Shown piece after piece: positions 44,245-52,687 of a stretch of DNA of 64,000 nucleotides. The position numbers and the translations under genes are program-made. Numbering within the stretch: the first letter of the stretch is position 1; the number at the start of each line of letters is the position of its first letter. The notes below the pieces were generated by a model that saw nothing but the letters and a program-made list of their open reading frames with translations, searched no databases and was not told the DNA's origin. This stretch comes from ZC4RG30 sp963726085 (GTDB lineage: Bacteria > Pseudomonadota > Gammaproteobacteria > Steroidobacterales > Steroidobacteraceae). The stretch spans positions 1-64,000 of the forward strand of contig CAVSAR010000006.1 of assembly GCA_963726085.1 (NCBI GenBank), given 5' to 3'.

Positions 44245-45468
44245 ATGCGATTCCTGGTCGTAGCCGACGACCCCCAGTTCGGCGCATGGTTGCGCCACCG
44301 CATCGAGGCACTGTGCGAGGACTGGGGCGTCGACACCGAGACGGTCGATGCCTTTGAACGCCGCTTGACCCCCGGCAGCCTGGCAGACTACGACCTGTTG
44401 ATGGTGGTGTTGCGGTTCTCCACCGATGCCATTGCCCATGGCACGCCGTGGCTGGAGCGCCTGCGCGAAATCCCGGAATTGCCGCAGTTCATGGTCATCG
44501 CCGAGGACGGTGATGAACTCACCGCCGTGCAATCCATGCGCCTTGGCGCCATCGACTACCTGCCGCGGCGCCTCATCACCCCGGAGCTGCTGCGCGCCGG
44601 CATTACCCAGTGCCTGGACCAGCAGGTCGCGCGCGACGACGCGGCGGCGGCCGCGCCGGTGCGACCGGGCCGGGCAACCCCCCTGCCCCGCGAGTTGATT
44701 CCGCGCTACCAGCTGCTCGACACGCTGGGCGAGTCGCCGCGCGCCATGGTGTACCTGGCCGCCAGCGAAGCGCTCAACCGCAATGTCGCGCTCAAGGTCA
44801 GCCAGCGATCGGAAACCGACGAAGCCCAGTTCTCACGCGAGTACGCCGCCATCGGTGCCATGCGTCACCCCGCGGTGGTGGACATCTACGACTACGGCGT
44901 GTTCGACGGCCGCGAATACATCGCCATGGAGTATTTCCCCTGTGGCGACCTCAAGGCGCGCATCCTCAACCCCATCACCGAGGGCGAGGCTCTCGACTAC
45001 CTCAAGCGCATCGCCGTGGCGCTGTCGGTCATCCATGGCGAGGGCATACTGCATCGCGACCTGAAGCCGCCCAATATCATGTTGCGCGAGGATGGCCAGG
45101 TGGTGCTGATCGACTTCGGCCTTGCCAAGCACCTGCACAGCGGCACCCGCAGCACTGCCGCGGGGGTGCTGCGCGGCTCACCCTATTACATGAGTCCGGA
45201 ACAGGCGCAGGGCGAAGAGCTGGACAGCCGCAGCGACCTGTACAGCCTGGGGGTGATCTTCTTCGAGATGCTCACCGGCAGCAAACCCTACCTGGGAGCC
45301 ACCGCATTCGAGGTGCTGCAACAGCATGTATCGGCGCCGCCACCGGAGTTGCCCGAAGGACTGCGGCAACACCAGGCGCTGCTCGACGGGCTCATTGCCA
45401 AGGCGCGCGACGATCGCTTTGCTTCCGCTGACGACCTGCTGGCGAGCCTGGCTCAGGCAGCGGCGTGA
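44245..45468 (+). CDS. Receiver-like domain fused to a Ser/Thr protein kinase
   Basis: The 407-residue protein (ATG 44245, or GTG 44233) has an N-terminal receiver-like domain (MRFLVVADDPQFGAWLRHRIEAL, DYDLLMVVL, FMVIAEDGDELTAVQSMRLGAIDYLPRRL) and a Hanks-type kinase from about residue 150. The kinase shows ALKVS (K184), HRDLKPPNIM (residues 270-279), DFGLAKH and SPYYMSPEQ. Catalytic Lys, HRD, Asn and DFG are all there, so it should be active. There is no membrane helix or extracellular sensor. The stop overlaps the next gene's GTG. Confidence 0.85.
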   Translation: MRFLVVADDPQFGAWLRHRIEALCEDWGVDTETVDAFERRLTPGSLADYDLLMVVLRFSTDAIAHGTPWLERLREIPELPQFMVIAEDGDELTAVQSMRLGAIDYLPRRLITPELLRAGITQCLDQQVARDDAAAAAPVRPGRATPLPRELIPRYQLLDTLGESPRAMVYLAASEALNRNVALKVSQRSETDEAQFSREYAAIGAMRHPAVVDIYDYGVFDGREYIAMEYFPCGDLKARILNPITEGEALDYLKRIAVALSVIHGEGILHRDLKPPNIMLREDGQVVLIDFGLAKHLHSGTRSTAAGVLRGSPYYMSPEQAQGEELDSRSDLYSLGVIFFEMLTGSKPYLGATAFEVLQQHVSAPPPELPEGLRQHQALLDGLIAKARDDRFASADDLLASLAQAAA

Positions 45469-46907
45469 GCATCTATGATGCGCCCCTGGCGCTGCTGATT
45501 GCCGGATCCGGCAATGTGGCGTTGCGCATCGACGGCGCCAATGACGTCATCGCGGTGTGCAACCGCGTCCAGTTGCTCTCGTGGATGAAGGTCGACGATT
45601 TCCAACCCGGCGCCGGCGTGGGGCTGGCCCAGGTGCTGGAGACACTGTTCGATGCGCCGGTGGCGCAGCGCCTGCTGCTGCAGGTGGATGCACTGCGCGC
45701 CACGTCGCAGGCCGTGCCATCACTGGGCAACCTGGTGCCGGCGCGCACCGAGCGCCTGGCACCACGACAACGCAGTTTTGAAGTGGCGCTGCACCCGCTG
45801 GACGCGGAAACGGAGCGCCAGGTGGTGCTGTTGCTGACCGATTGCAGCGAGCGCCAGGAACTGGTACTGGCACTGGAGGAGGCGCGCGCCACGCGCGACC
45901 TGGCCCTGGCCGCGCTGCGCACCGACGCTGCGGCCATGCGCACGCTGCGTGAATCGGGCGTCGCCGCGGTGGCGACCATCCGGGCAACGCTGCGCCTGAC
46001 GGCGCGCAGCCAGGAAGCGCTGCACGAAAAACTCACCCGCATGCAGCATGAAGCCGACGCGCTTGGCGGACAGGCGCAGGTGCTGGCCGTGACCGCCCTG
46101 GTCTTGGCCTGCGAGTCGCTGACCCGCGCACTGGTTGCCCTGCGGCAGAAGGAAGTCCTCAGCGGCGATGAATTGCTGCCCCTGGCGCCGCGCATCGATG
46201 CCATTGCCGTGGCGCTGGGGGATTTGCAGCGCATTGACGAGCAGCGCGCGCCGCTGGCGCCAACGGCCTCGTCGGTCGCCCGTCGGCGCATCGCACCGAC
46301 GGGTGTTCCCTGGCATGAAGCCAGCGAGAGCCGCTGGCGCACCTATGTTCACCAGACCGGCGACGCGCTGGGCGTGCTGGCGCGACTGAAGATGACTGGC
46401 GCCGAGCTGGTGCCGCCGCGCCATCGCCGCCATGTCGATGCGATCCTGGGACCCTTGCTCGACAACGCCCTGCAGCACGGCATCGAGGATCTTGAACGGC
46501 GCCTGCAGGCCGACAAGCTGGCCACCGGCCAGATCACGGTGACCTTCCGCGACATTGGCAGCGAAGGCATTGAAATGAGCGTGCACGACGACGGCGCCGG
46601 CTTCGACGTGGAGCGCATCGGCCGCGCCGCAGTCGCCAGCGGCCTGTTGACGGAAGCGACCCTGGCCAACCGCGACGAAGCGAGCCTGGTGGGCCTGATC
46701 TTCCGGCCGGCATTCAGCACCGAGGGCCTGCCGGGCAACAGCGGCCGCGGCCGCGGCATTGCTTCGGTGCGCAAGACCGTCACCAACCTTGATGGCAAGA
46801 TTGCGGTGGCCACGAAACGCGGCCGCTATACGCTCTTTACCATCCGACTGCCAGCCCTGTCCGCGGCGACGGCGCGGGTCCTGCGTCGCGCGCAAGCCGC
46901 TCCTTGA
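45465..46907 (+). CDS. PAS-like/coiled-coil protein with CheA-like ATPase domain
   Basis: GTG 45465 overlaps the kinase stop (GTGA). The 480-residue protein has an N-terminal PAS-like part (LLIAGSGNVALRIDGANDVIAVCNRV), a coiled-coil stretch (about residues 125-215), a helical region and an HATPase_c domain. Its N box is GPLLDNALQHGIED (about 330), G1 is VHDDGAGFD (about 374) and G2 is GRGRGIASVRKTV. The N box resembles CheA more than classical histidine kinases. No clear H box is visible, so the phospho-acceptor His may be missing or in another protein. It probably works with the receiver-like proteins encoded upstream. Confidence 0.75.
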   Translation: MSIYDAPLALLIAGSGNVALRIDGANDVIAVCNRVQLLSWMKVDDFQPGAGVGLAQVLETLFDAPVAQRLLLQVDALRATSQAVPSLGNLVPARTERLAPRQRSFEVALHPLDAETERQVVLLLTDCSERQELVLALEEARATRDLALAALRTDAAAMRTLRESGVAAVATIRATLRLTARSQEALHEKLTRMQHEADALGGQAQVLAVTALVLACESLTRALVALRQKEVLSGDELLPLAPRIDAIAVALGDLQRIDEQRAPLAPTASSVARRRIAPTGVPWHEASESRWRTYVHQTGDALGVLARLKMTGAELVPPRHRRHVDAILGPLLDNALQHGIEDLERRLQADKLATGQITVTFRDIGSEGIEMSVHDDGAGFDVERIGRAAVASGLLTEATLANRDEASLVGLIFRPAFSTEGLPGNSGRGRGIASVRKTVTNLDGKIAVATKRGRYTLFTIRLPALSAATARVLRRAQAAP

Positions 46908-46959
46908 CAAGCCATTGCGCTGGCGAGTGCAATGCTCCTGAAAGGATTCGGGGGCGAAC

Positions 46960-48138
46960 ATGCATCTGGTGGACACGACGCTGTTTTTCTCGCCAACGAG
47001 CGGCGGCGTCCGACGCTACCTGACTGCCAAGCATGACTGGCTTGCCAACCGGGAACCCTGGACGCATTCCCTGCTGGTGCCCGGCACGCACACGCACCTG
47101 CAACGCGGCGGTATCAGCACCGTTGCCGGGACAAAGGTTCCCGGCACGTTCAACTACCGCCTGCCGCTGACCCCCGGCGTGTGGAGCGCCATGCTCGAGG
47201 AGCTCGAGCCTGACCTGATCGAAGCCGGCGATGCGTTTCATCCGGCCTGGTGCGCCATCCGCGTGGCGCAGCGACGCCGGATTCCCTGTGTGGCGTTCTT
47301 CCACTCGCACCTGCCACGCCTGGTGGACATGCGCTGCGGATCGCTCCTCAGCGCCGGAGTGGCGCGCTATGTGCGCTGGATATACCAGCGCTTTGACCTG
47401 GTCCTGGCGCCCAGCCGCATCATGTGCGACTACCTGCGCGCCCTGGGCCTGCAGCGCGTGGCCCTGCAACCGCTGGGCGTCGATGCCAGCGTGTTTAATC
47501 CGTCACGTCGCAACGAGAACTTGCGTAGCGAACTGGGACTGGCCGCCGATACGCGCCTGCTGATTTACGCCGGTCGATTCTCCGAGGAAAAGAACCTGCC
47601 GCTGCTGCACCAGGCAATGGCGCAACTGGGTCCGCGCTACCACCTGCTGCTGGTCGGTGGTGGCGAGCGCCGCCGCGCGGCGGCCAACATCACCGTCTGG
47701 CCCTATCGGCGCGACAGCGTGGAGCTGGCCACGGTACTGGCGTCGGCAGATGCACTGATCCACGCGGGTACCCACGAGACCTTTGGCCTGGTGGTGCTGG
47801 AGGCCATGGCCTGCGGTCGCCCGGTGGTGGGCATCCGGGCCGGGGCCGTGCCGGAACTGGTCGATGAATCCGTCGGGGTGATGGCGGCGCGAGCCGACAG
47901 CATGCTGCTGGCCAATGCCGTACGCGATCTATACGACCGGGATATCGAGGCCCTGGGCCAGAGCGCGCGCGCACGGGTGCTGGCGCGATTCACCTGGGAA
48001 AAGGCGCTGCTGCTGCAGCTTGGCGCCTACGCTGCCTTGAGCGAGAACACGCGCAGCCTGCCCGAAGGCTGGGCAACGGCCAGGCGCCTGCCATCGGGTG
48101 ACCAGCAGGTCATGCCCGCCGGACCATCCAGCAGCTGA
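46960..48138 (+). CDS. Glycosyltransferase family 4 protein
   Basis: The 392-residue protein has the GT4 architecture: N-terminal FSPTSGGVRRYLTAKHDWLA, a middle DLIEAGDAFHPAW, VLAPSRIMCDYLRALG, GVDASVFNP, and the E-x7-E donor-binding motif in HETFGLVVLEAMACGRPVV. It likely adds a sugar to a lipid or polysaccharide precursor. It starts 52 bases after the CheA-like gene. Its last 112 bases overlap the convergent WD40 gene, an unusually long overlap. Confidence 0.88.
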   Translation: MHLVDTTLFFSPTSGGVRRYLTAKHDWLANREPWTHSLLVPGTHTHLQRGGISTVAGTKVPGTFNYRLPLTPGVWSAMLEELEPDLIEAGDAFHPAWCAIRVAQRRRIPCVAFFHSHLPRLVDMRCGSLLSAGVARYVRWIYQRFDLVLAPSRIMCDYLRALGLQRVALQPLGVDASVFNPSRRNENLRSELGLAADTRLLIYAGRFSEEKNLPLLHQAMAQLGPRYHLLLVGGGERRRAAANITVWPYRRDSVELATVLASADALIHAGTHETFGLVVLEAMACGRPVVGIRAGAVPELVDESVGVMAARADSMLLANAVRDLYDRDIEALGQSARARVLARFTWEKALLLQLGAYAALSENTRSLPEGWATARRLPSGDQQVMPAGPSSS

Positions 48139-49067
48139 ATATCCAGCGCCGTGCGGGTTCGTGAACCCGGGCGCCACAGCACCACGCGCCAGTCCCTGCC
48201 GGCAGACACCAGGTACGGACCGACGCCTTGCCAGGCCAGTGATTCAATGCGCTCCTCGTGCGCATCCAGCTGCAGCGGCTCGCTGCCTTCGGGCCCACGC
48301 CCGGAAAAATCCCAGACCACGATGCCGGTCGCGCCCGTCGAAGCCGTGGCCAGCAGCCGGCTGTTGGCGCTCCACGCCGTCAGGTGCACCTTGCCCTCGT
48401 AGCCGCTCATGCGCGAGCGCTTCTGGCTATTGAGGTTGCGGAAGTTAAGGGTGCCGTCGGCCAGTCCGCTGGCGGCGACCTTGAGGTCCGGACTGACCGC
48501 CAGGGTCATGGGCGTGCCTTCGAGCAGGAATTCGGTGACCTTGCCGCCGCCGTCGGTACGGTCGACAAACAGCGCCCCATTGCCCGCCGCGAGCAGTTCC
48601 TCGCGGCCGCGCCACGCCAGATGCGACAACGGTCGACCGTGACCGGTCAACACCAGCTGCTGCGCGCCGGCAGCGTCGAACACCAGCACATCGCGTCCGG
48701 ACACAAACGCAAACCGCTGCCCGTCGCTGCGAAAGCTGGCGCCGATGGGCCAGTGCAGTGCCTTGTGCACGACACGGCCCTGCAGCGGCATGCCGGCGTC
48801 CGCCGCAGCCTCCATGTTCCACAGTCGCACCGTGCCGTCCTGCCCGGCACTGAGCAGCGTCGAGCCCTTGGGCTGCCAGTCCACCGCCAGCACGCCCGGT
48901 GCATGCGTGCCCAGTTGCGACACCGCGCCGCTTTGCACATCCAGGCGCAGCAGCTTGCCCTCCCCGCCGCCGACAATCAGCGCGCCGGAATCCGGTGACC
49001 AGGCCAGATCGGTCGGAAAATCGTCGATCAGGATAGCCGGCCCGGGGATAAGCGCTGCGGTGGTCAC
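48027..49067 (-). CDS. WD40-repeat beta-propeller protein
   Basis: The 346-residue protein has five to seven WD40-like blades (e.g. FPTDLAWSPDSGALIVGGGEGKLLRLD, VLAVDWQPKGSTLLSAGQDGTVRLWN, HLTAWSANSRLLATASTGATGIVVWDF) and no signal peptide. Its start overlaps the stop of the COG0523 GTPase by four bases. WD40 genes next to such GTPases occur in other proteobacteria, and a zinc-homeostasis link has been suggested; the role here is inferred from that. The C-terminus is antisense to the end of the glycosyltransferase gene. Confidence 0.85.
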   Translation of the reverse strand: MTTAALIPGPAILIDDFPTDLAWSPDSGALIVGGGEGKLLRLDVQSGAVSQLGTHAPGVLAVDWQPKGSTLLSAGQDGTVRLWNMEAAADAGMPLQGRVVHKALHWPIGASFRSDGQRFAFVSGRDVLVFDAAGAQQLVLTGHGRPLSHLAWRGREELLAAGNGALFVDRTDGGGKVTEFLLEGTPMTLAVSPDLKVAASGLADGTLNFRNLNSQKRSRMSGYEGKVHLTAWSANSRLLATASTGATGIVVWDFSGRGPEGSEPLQLDAHEERIESLAWQGVGPYLVSAGRDWRVVLWRPGSRTRTALDIQLLDGPAGMTCWSPDGRRLAVAQPSGRLRVFSLKAA

Positions 49068-50489
49068 GCGATGCAGGCGGAAAAGCCCGCCAGGAACTCA
49101 TCACGATCCAGCTTGCGGCCGATGAACACCAGCTGGCTGGCGCGCGCAGCGCTGCCCCAGGGACGGTCGGGCCGCCCGTCAAACATCATGTGCACACCGT
49201 GGAAGACGTAGCGGCGCTCGTCACCCTTGATGTTGAGCACGCCCTTCATGCGCAGGATGTCCTCGCCGCGACTTTGCAGCAGGTAGGACAGCCAGTCATT
49301 GACCTTGCGTGCGTCCAGCGCGCGCTCCTCCTGGATGCCAATCGAGCTGATCTGCTCATCGTGGTGATGGGAGGCAAACGCACGCTGCGCCACCGGGGCG
49401 CTGTCCAGCGCCAGGCCGAACTCTGCCGGTGCATGCTCGGTAAACAGGGCGTAGGCGCCAGGGGTTGCAATGTCGATGCAGAACTGGCCGCCCATGCACC
49501 CCATGGCCAGCGCCCATGGCGCATCGGCTGGCTGCAGGTGATCGCCGCTGTCCACGGCGCGCGCGGCCTCGGCGAACACGCGCACCGCAGGCTCGATCCG
49601 CCCGGCCAGCGCATCGCCGGTTGCCGCGGCCATGGGCAGCAACGCCACTTTCAGTGCCGCGTGCGAGTGCCCGTGACCGTCATGATCGTGTTCATGATGC
49701 TCCTGGACGTGATGCATGGTCGTGATCATGGTCGTGCTCATGGTCGTGATCATGGTCATGGCCATGCTCACCGGCCGCACGCAGGATGTGCCGCCCGGCG
49801 GCCAACTGGTAGGCGCCGGCCCATTCGAACGGGTACTGCGGTTCGAGGAACGTGGCATCCACCGCCAGCGCGCGGTCCAGGTCAAATGCCCCCAGCCCCA
49901 GCACCGCGTCGATGGGTACCTCGGCGTTGAGCGCGCGCACGATGCGCGCGCTGCCATTGATGCCACGGATGCGCTGCTCCAGACGCGCCAGGTCAGTGGG
50001 CTGCACCAGGTCGGTCTTGTTGAGTATCACCACGTCCGCGAAGCCCACCTGCACGGCCGGCTCGGTCAGCTGGCCCAAGTGCTGTTCGAAATGCCGCGCA
50101 TCCACCAGCGTGACGATGGCGTCGACCACGAACTGCTCGCGCAGGTCGTCATCGAGGAAGAACGTCTGCGCCACCGGGCCGGGATCGGCCATGCCCGTGG
50201 TCTCGATCAGCACGTAGTCGAAGCGCTCGCGCCGCTTGAGCAGCTGCCCCAGCACGCGGATCAGGTCGCCGCGCACCGTGCAGCAGATGCAGCCATTGCT
50301 GGTCTCGAAGATCTCCTCTTCCGCGCCGATCACCAGCTGGTGGTCGACGCCGACCTCGCCGAATTCGTTTTCGATCACCGCGATGCGCTTGCCGTGGTTT
50401 TCCGACAGGATGCGGTTGAGCAGCGTGGTCTTGCCGGATCCGAGGAACCCGGTGAGCACGGTGACGGGAATGCGTGGACTTGGACTCAT
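49064..50489 (-). CDS. COG0523 (CobW/ZNG1-like) metallochaperone GTPase, frameshifted in its His-rich linker
   Basis: COG0523 proteins are GTPases that deliver metals such as zinc or cobalt. From ATG 50489 the protein has G1 GFLGSGKT (residues 14-21), the metal-binding CICC (67-70 region NGCICCTVRGDL), ILNKTDLV, and a long His/Asp/Glu-rich linker (GHDHDHDHEHDHDHDH). The C-terminal CobW_C domain (VALLPMAAATGDAL, ... FHGVHMMFDGRPDRPWG) is in another frame. The total length is 3n+1, and the shift must lie near 49705-49730 inside the repetitive CATGATCATG DNA. A slippage or base-calling error is likely, though programmed shifting cannot be excluded. It overlaps the 57-aa gene and the WD40 gene by four bases each. 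Confidence 0.8.
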
Positions 50490-50659
50490 GAGCGGTTTCT
50501 TCTCTCCAGCAACAGTTGCACGGGCCGCAACGACACCGCTCGCAGCAGCAGCCACCAGCGCGCGCGGCGCAGCCAGGGCGCCGGCCGCGGCGGCACGGCG
50601 GCAAAAAATTCCCGTTCCAGCGACGTATGCCTGGGCGGCGTGCGCGCCGGATCATTCAT
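50486..50659 (-). CDS. Small protein, 57 aa, coupled between a methyltransferase and the COG0523 GTPase
   Basis: ATG 50659 overlaps the methyltransferase stop and its own TGA (50488-50486) overlaps the GTPase ATG, both as ATGA. The product (MNDPARTPPRHTSLEREFF ... LLLERRNRS) is Arg-rich with a short hydrophobic middle (RWWLLLRAVSLRPVQLLL). The double overlap strongly suggests that it is translated. I do not recognise a family; small Arg-rich proteins next to COG0523 genes exist in other genomes but their role is unknown. Confidence 0.65.
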   Translation of the reverse strand: MNDPARTPPRHTSLEREFFAAVPPRPAPWLRRARWWLLLRAVSLRPVQLLLERRNRS

Positions 50660-51297
50660 GGCGCACCCGCCGTATCCATCTCCCACACCGTGATCGGGCA
50701 GTCGCGCCGCAGCCAGAACCCGGCGCCCAGGTGCCGGAACTTGCGTCCCAGTTCACGCCGGTACCAGGCCCCACCGCGCAGCGCCACCGCCGGGTCGGTG
50801 CGGGACTGGTCGCAGTTTTGTTCCCAGTCCTCGCGCGTCAGTACCCCGAAGTACAGCAGGCCGCGGCACACGCGGGCCAGGTGGCGCAGCGCGCGCTGGG
50901 TTTCTGGCGCGTCCAGGTACTGCAACACGTCGTAGCAGATCACCAGGTCAAACTGTTCGCGGCGCCGGAAATCCTGGATCCCGCCATGAATCCAGCCGTA
51001 GCGCCGGCACAGGTAGCCGCTGACCTCGAGCCCGGTATAGCTGGCCCGTGGCAGGGCCTTGCGCAGCGGCCCGCGCAGCAGCCCCACGCCGCAGCCGGCA
51101 TCGAGGATGCGCCGCACCGGCAACCCCAGGTGGGCCGCAAAGGCCGCGATTAGGCGGCCGCGGGCGTTCATCTCGGCCCGGTTGGTCACCGCCGTGCGCG
51201 GGTTGAAATAAAAGCGCTGGTAGTAGGCGCGGTCAAATTGTTCGTCGCCGGCCTCGATGCTAGGGGTTTTGCTGGGCTCAATGCGGGTCACGATCAC
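50656..51297 (-). CDS. Class I SAM-dependent methyltransferase
   Basis: The 213-residue protein has the Rossmann-type methyltransferase motif I RRILDAGCGVGLLRGPL, followed by DLVICYDVLQYLDAPETQRALRHLARVCRGLLYFGVL. No target domain is visible. It is the first gene of the ATGA-linked minus-strand group (methyltransferase, 57-aa protein, GTPase, WD40) and is divergent from rimO with only 32 bases between them. Substrate unknown. Confidence 0.82.
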   Translation of the reverse strand: MIVTRIEPSKTPSIEAGDEQFDRAYYQRFYFNPRTAVTNRAEMNARGRLIAAFAAHLGLPVRRILDAGCGVGLLRGPLRKALPRASYTGLEVSGYLCRRYGWIHGGIQDFRRREQFDLVICYDVLQYLDAPETQRALRHLARVCRGLLYFGVLTREDWEQNCDQSRTDPAVALRGGAWYRRELGRKFRHLGAGFWLRRDCPITVWEMDTAGAP

Positions 51298-51329
51298 TAT
51301 CCGGTGGTAGCGCGGTACGATAGGGGGTC

Positions 51330-52646
51330 ATGTCAGGCAAGTCCCCCCGTGTCGGTTTCGTCAGCCTCGGCTGTCCCAAGGCGCTCGTCGACTCGGAGCG
51401 AATCCTGACGCAGTTGCGCATCCGTGGCTACGAGATTTCGCCCAGCTACGAGTCCGCCGACCTGGTCGTGGTCAACACCTGCGGCTTTATTGACAGCGCC
51501 ATCGACGAGTCCCTGGAGGCCATTGGCGAGGCGCTGGAGGCCAACGGCAAGGTGATTGTGACCGGTTGCCTGGGGGCCAATCCCCAGCGCATCCGCGACC
51601 AGCACCCGCGGGTGCTGGCCGTCACCGGACCGCATGCCACCGAGCAGGTGCTCGAGGCCGTCAATGAGCACCTGCCACGGCCCCACGACCCGTTCAACGA
51701 CCTGGTGCCGGCGCAGGGCATCCGGCTCACGCCGCGCCACTATGCCTATCTCAAGATCTCCGAAGGCTGCAACAACAAGTGCAGCTTCTGCATCATCCCG
51801 TCGCTGCGCGGCCTGCTGGTGTCACGGCCGCTGGCCGACGTGATGCAGGAAGCCGAGCGCCTGGTGGCCGCTGGCGTGCAGGAACTGCTGGTGATCTCGC
51901 AGGACACCAGCGCCTACGGCGTCGACCTGCGCTATCCGCCGACCACGCTGCACGGCGAACACTACGAGACCCGTTTCGTCGACCTGGCGCGCGCGCTGGG
52001 CACGCTGGGCGTGTGGGTGCGCATGCACTACGTCTATCCGTATCCGCATGTGGACGACGTGCTGCCGCTGATGGCCGATGGCCGCGTGCTGCCCTACCTC
52101 GACATCCCCTTCCAGCATGGCAGCCCGACCGTGCTCAAGCGCATGAAGCGGCCGGCCCACGCCGAGAACACCCTCGCGCGCATCCAGGCCTGGCGCAGCG
52201 CGGTGCCGGATCTCACGCTGCGCAGCAGCTTCATCGTCGGCTTTCCCGGCGAGACCGACGCAGAGTTCGAGGAGCTGCTGGACTGGGTGGACGAGGCGCA
52301 ACTGGACCGCGTTGGCTGCTTCAAGTATTCCCCCGTCAATGGCGCAAAGGCCAACGACTTGCCCGATCCGGTGTCGGCCGACGTGATGGATGAGCGTTAC
52401 GCGCGGTTCATGCAGCGTGCCGCAGCCATCTCCGAGGCGCGGCTGGCGGCAAAGGTGGGCCGGCAGCTGAAGGTGCTGGTCGACCGCGTGGTCGGCAACG
52501 ATGCGACCGCGCGCACCGCCGGTGATGCGCCGGAGATCGATGGCGTGGTCAACGTGAAGCAGGCGCGGCAACTGCGTGCCGGGGAATTCGCCACGGTGAG
52601 AATTACCGCGGCGGGCACCTACGACCTGGCGGCAGTGCCGGCCTGA
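51330..52646 (+). CDS. rimO: Ribosomal protein S12 methylthiotransferase RimO
   Basis: RimO adds a methylthio group to Asp89 of ribosomal protein S12 using radical SAM chemistry. The 438-residue protein has the N-terminal UPF0004 domain (VGFVSLGCPKALVDSERI), the radical-SAM CNNKCSFC (Cys147, 151, 154), FPGETDAEFEELLDWV and a C-terminal TRAM domain. The GRKLVLVD-like strand of TRAM appears as GRQLKVLVDRVV. TACGAT ends eight bases before ATG 51330; AGGGGG between them could also act as a ribosome site. It is divergent from the methyltransferase. Confidence 0.96.
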   Translation: MSGKSPRVGFVSLGCPKALVDSERILTQLRIRGYEISPSYESADLVVVNTCGFIDSAIDESLEAIGEALEANGKVIVTGCLGANPQRIRDQHPRVLAVTGPHATEQVLEAVNEHLPRPHDPFNDLVPAQGIRLTPRHYAYLKISEGCNNKCSFCIIPSLRGLLVSRPLADVMQEAERLVAAGVQELLVISQDTSAYGVDLRYPPTTLHGEHYETRFVDLARALGTLGVWVRMHYVYPYPHVDDVLPLMADGRVLPYLDIPFQHGSPTVLKRMKRPAHAENTLARIQAWRSAVPDLTLRSSFIVGFPGETDAEFEELLDWVDEAQLDRVGCFKYSPVNGAKANDLPDPVSADVMDERYARFMQRAAAISEARLAAKVGRQLKVLVDRVVGNDATARTAGDAPEIDGVVNVKQARQLRAGEFATVRITAAGTYDLAAVPA

Positions 52647-52687
52647 GGGTGCTTGGTAGCCGGCAAAGGCACGCCGGGCGCCAACGC

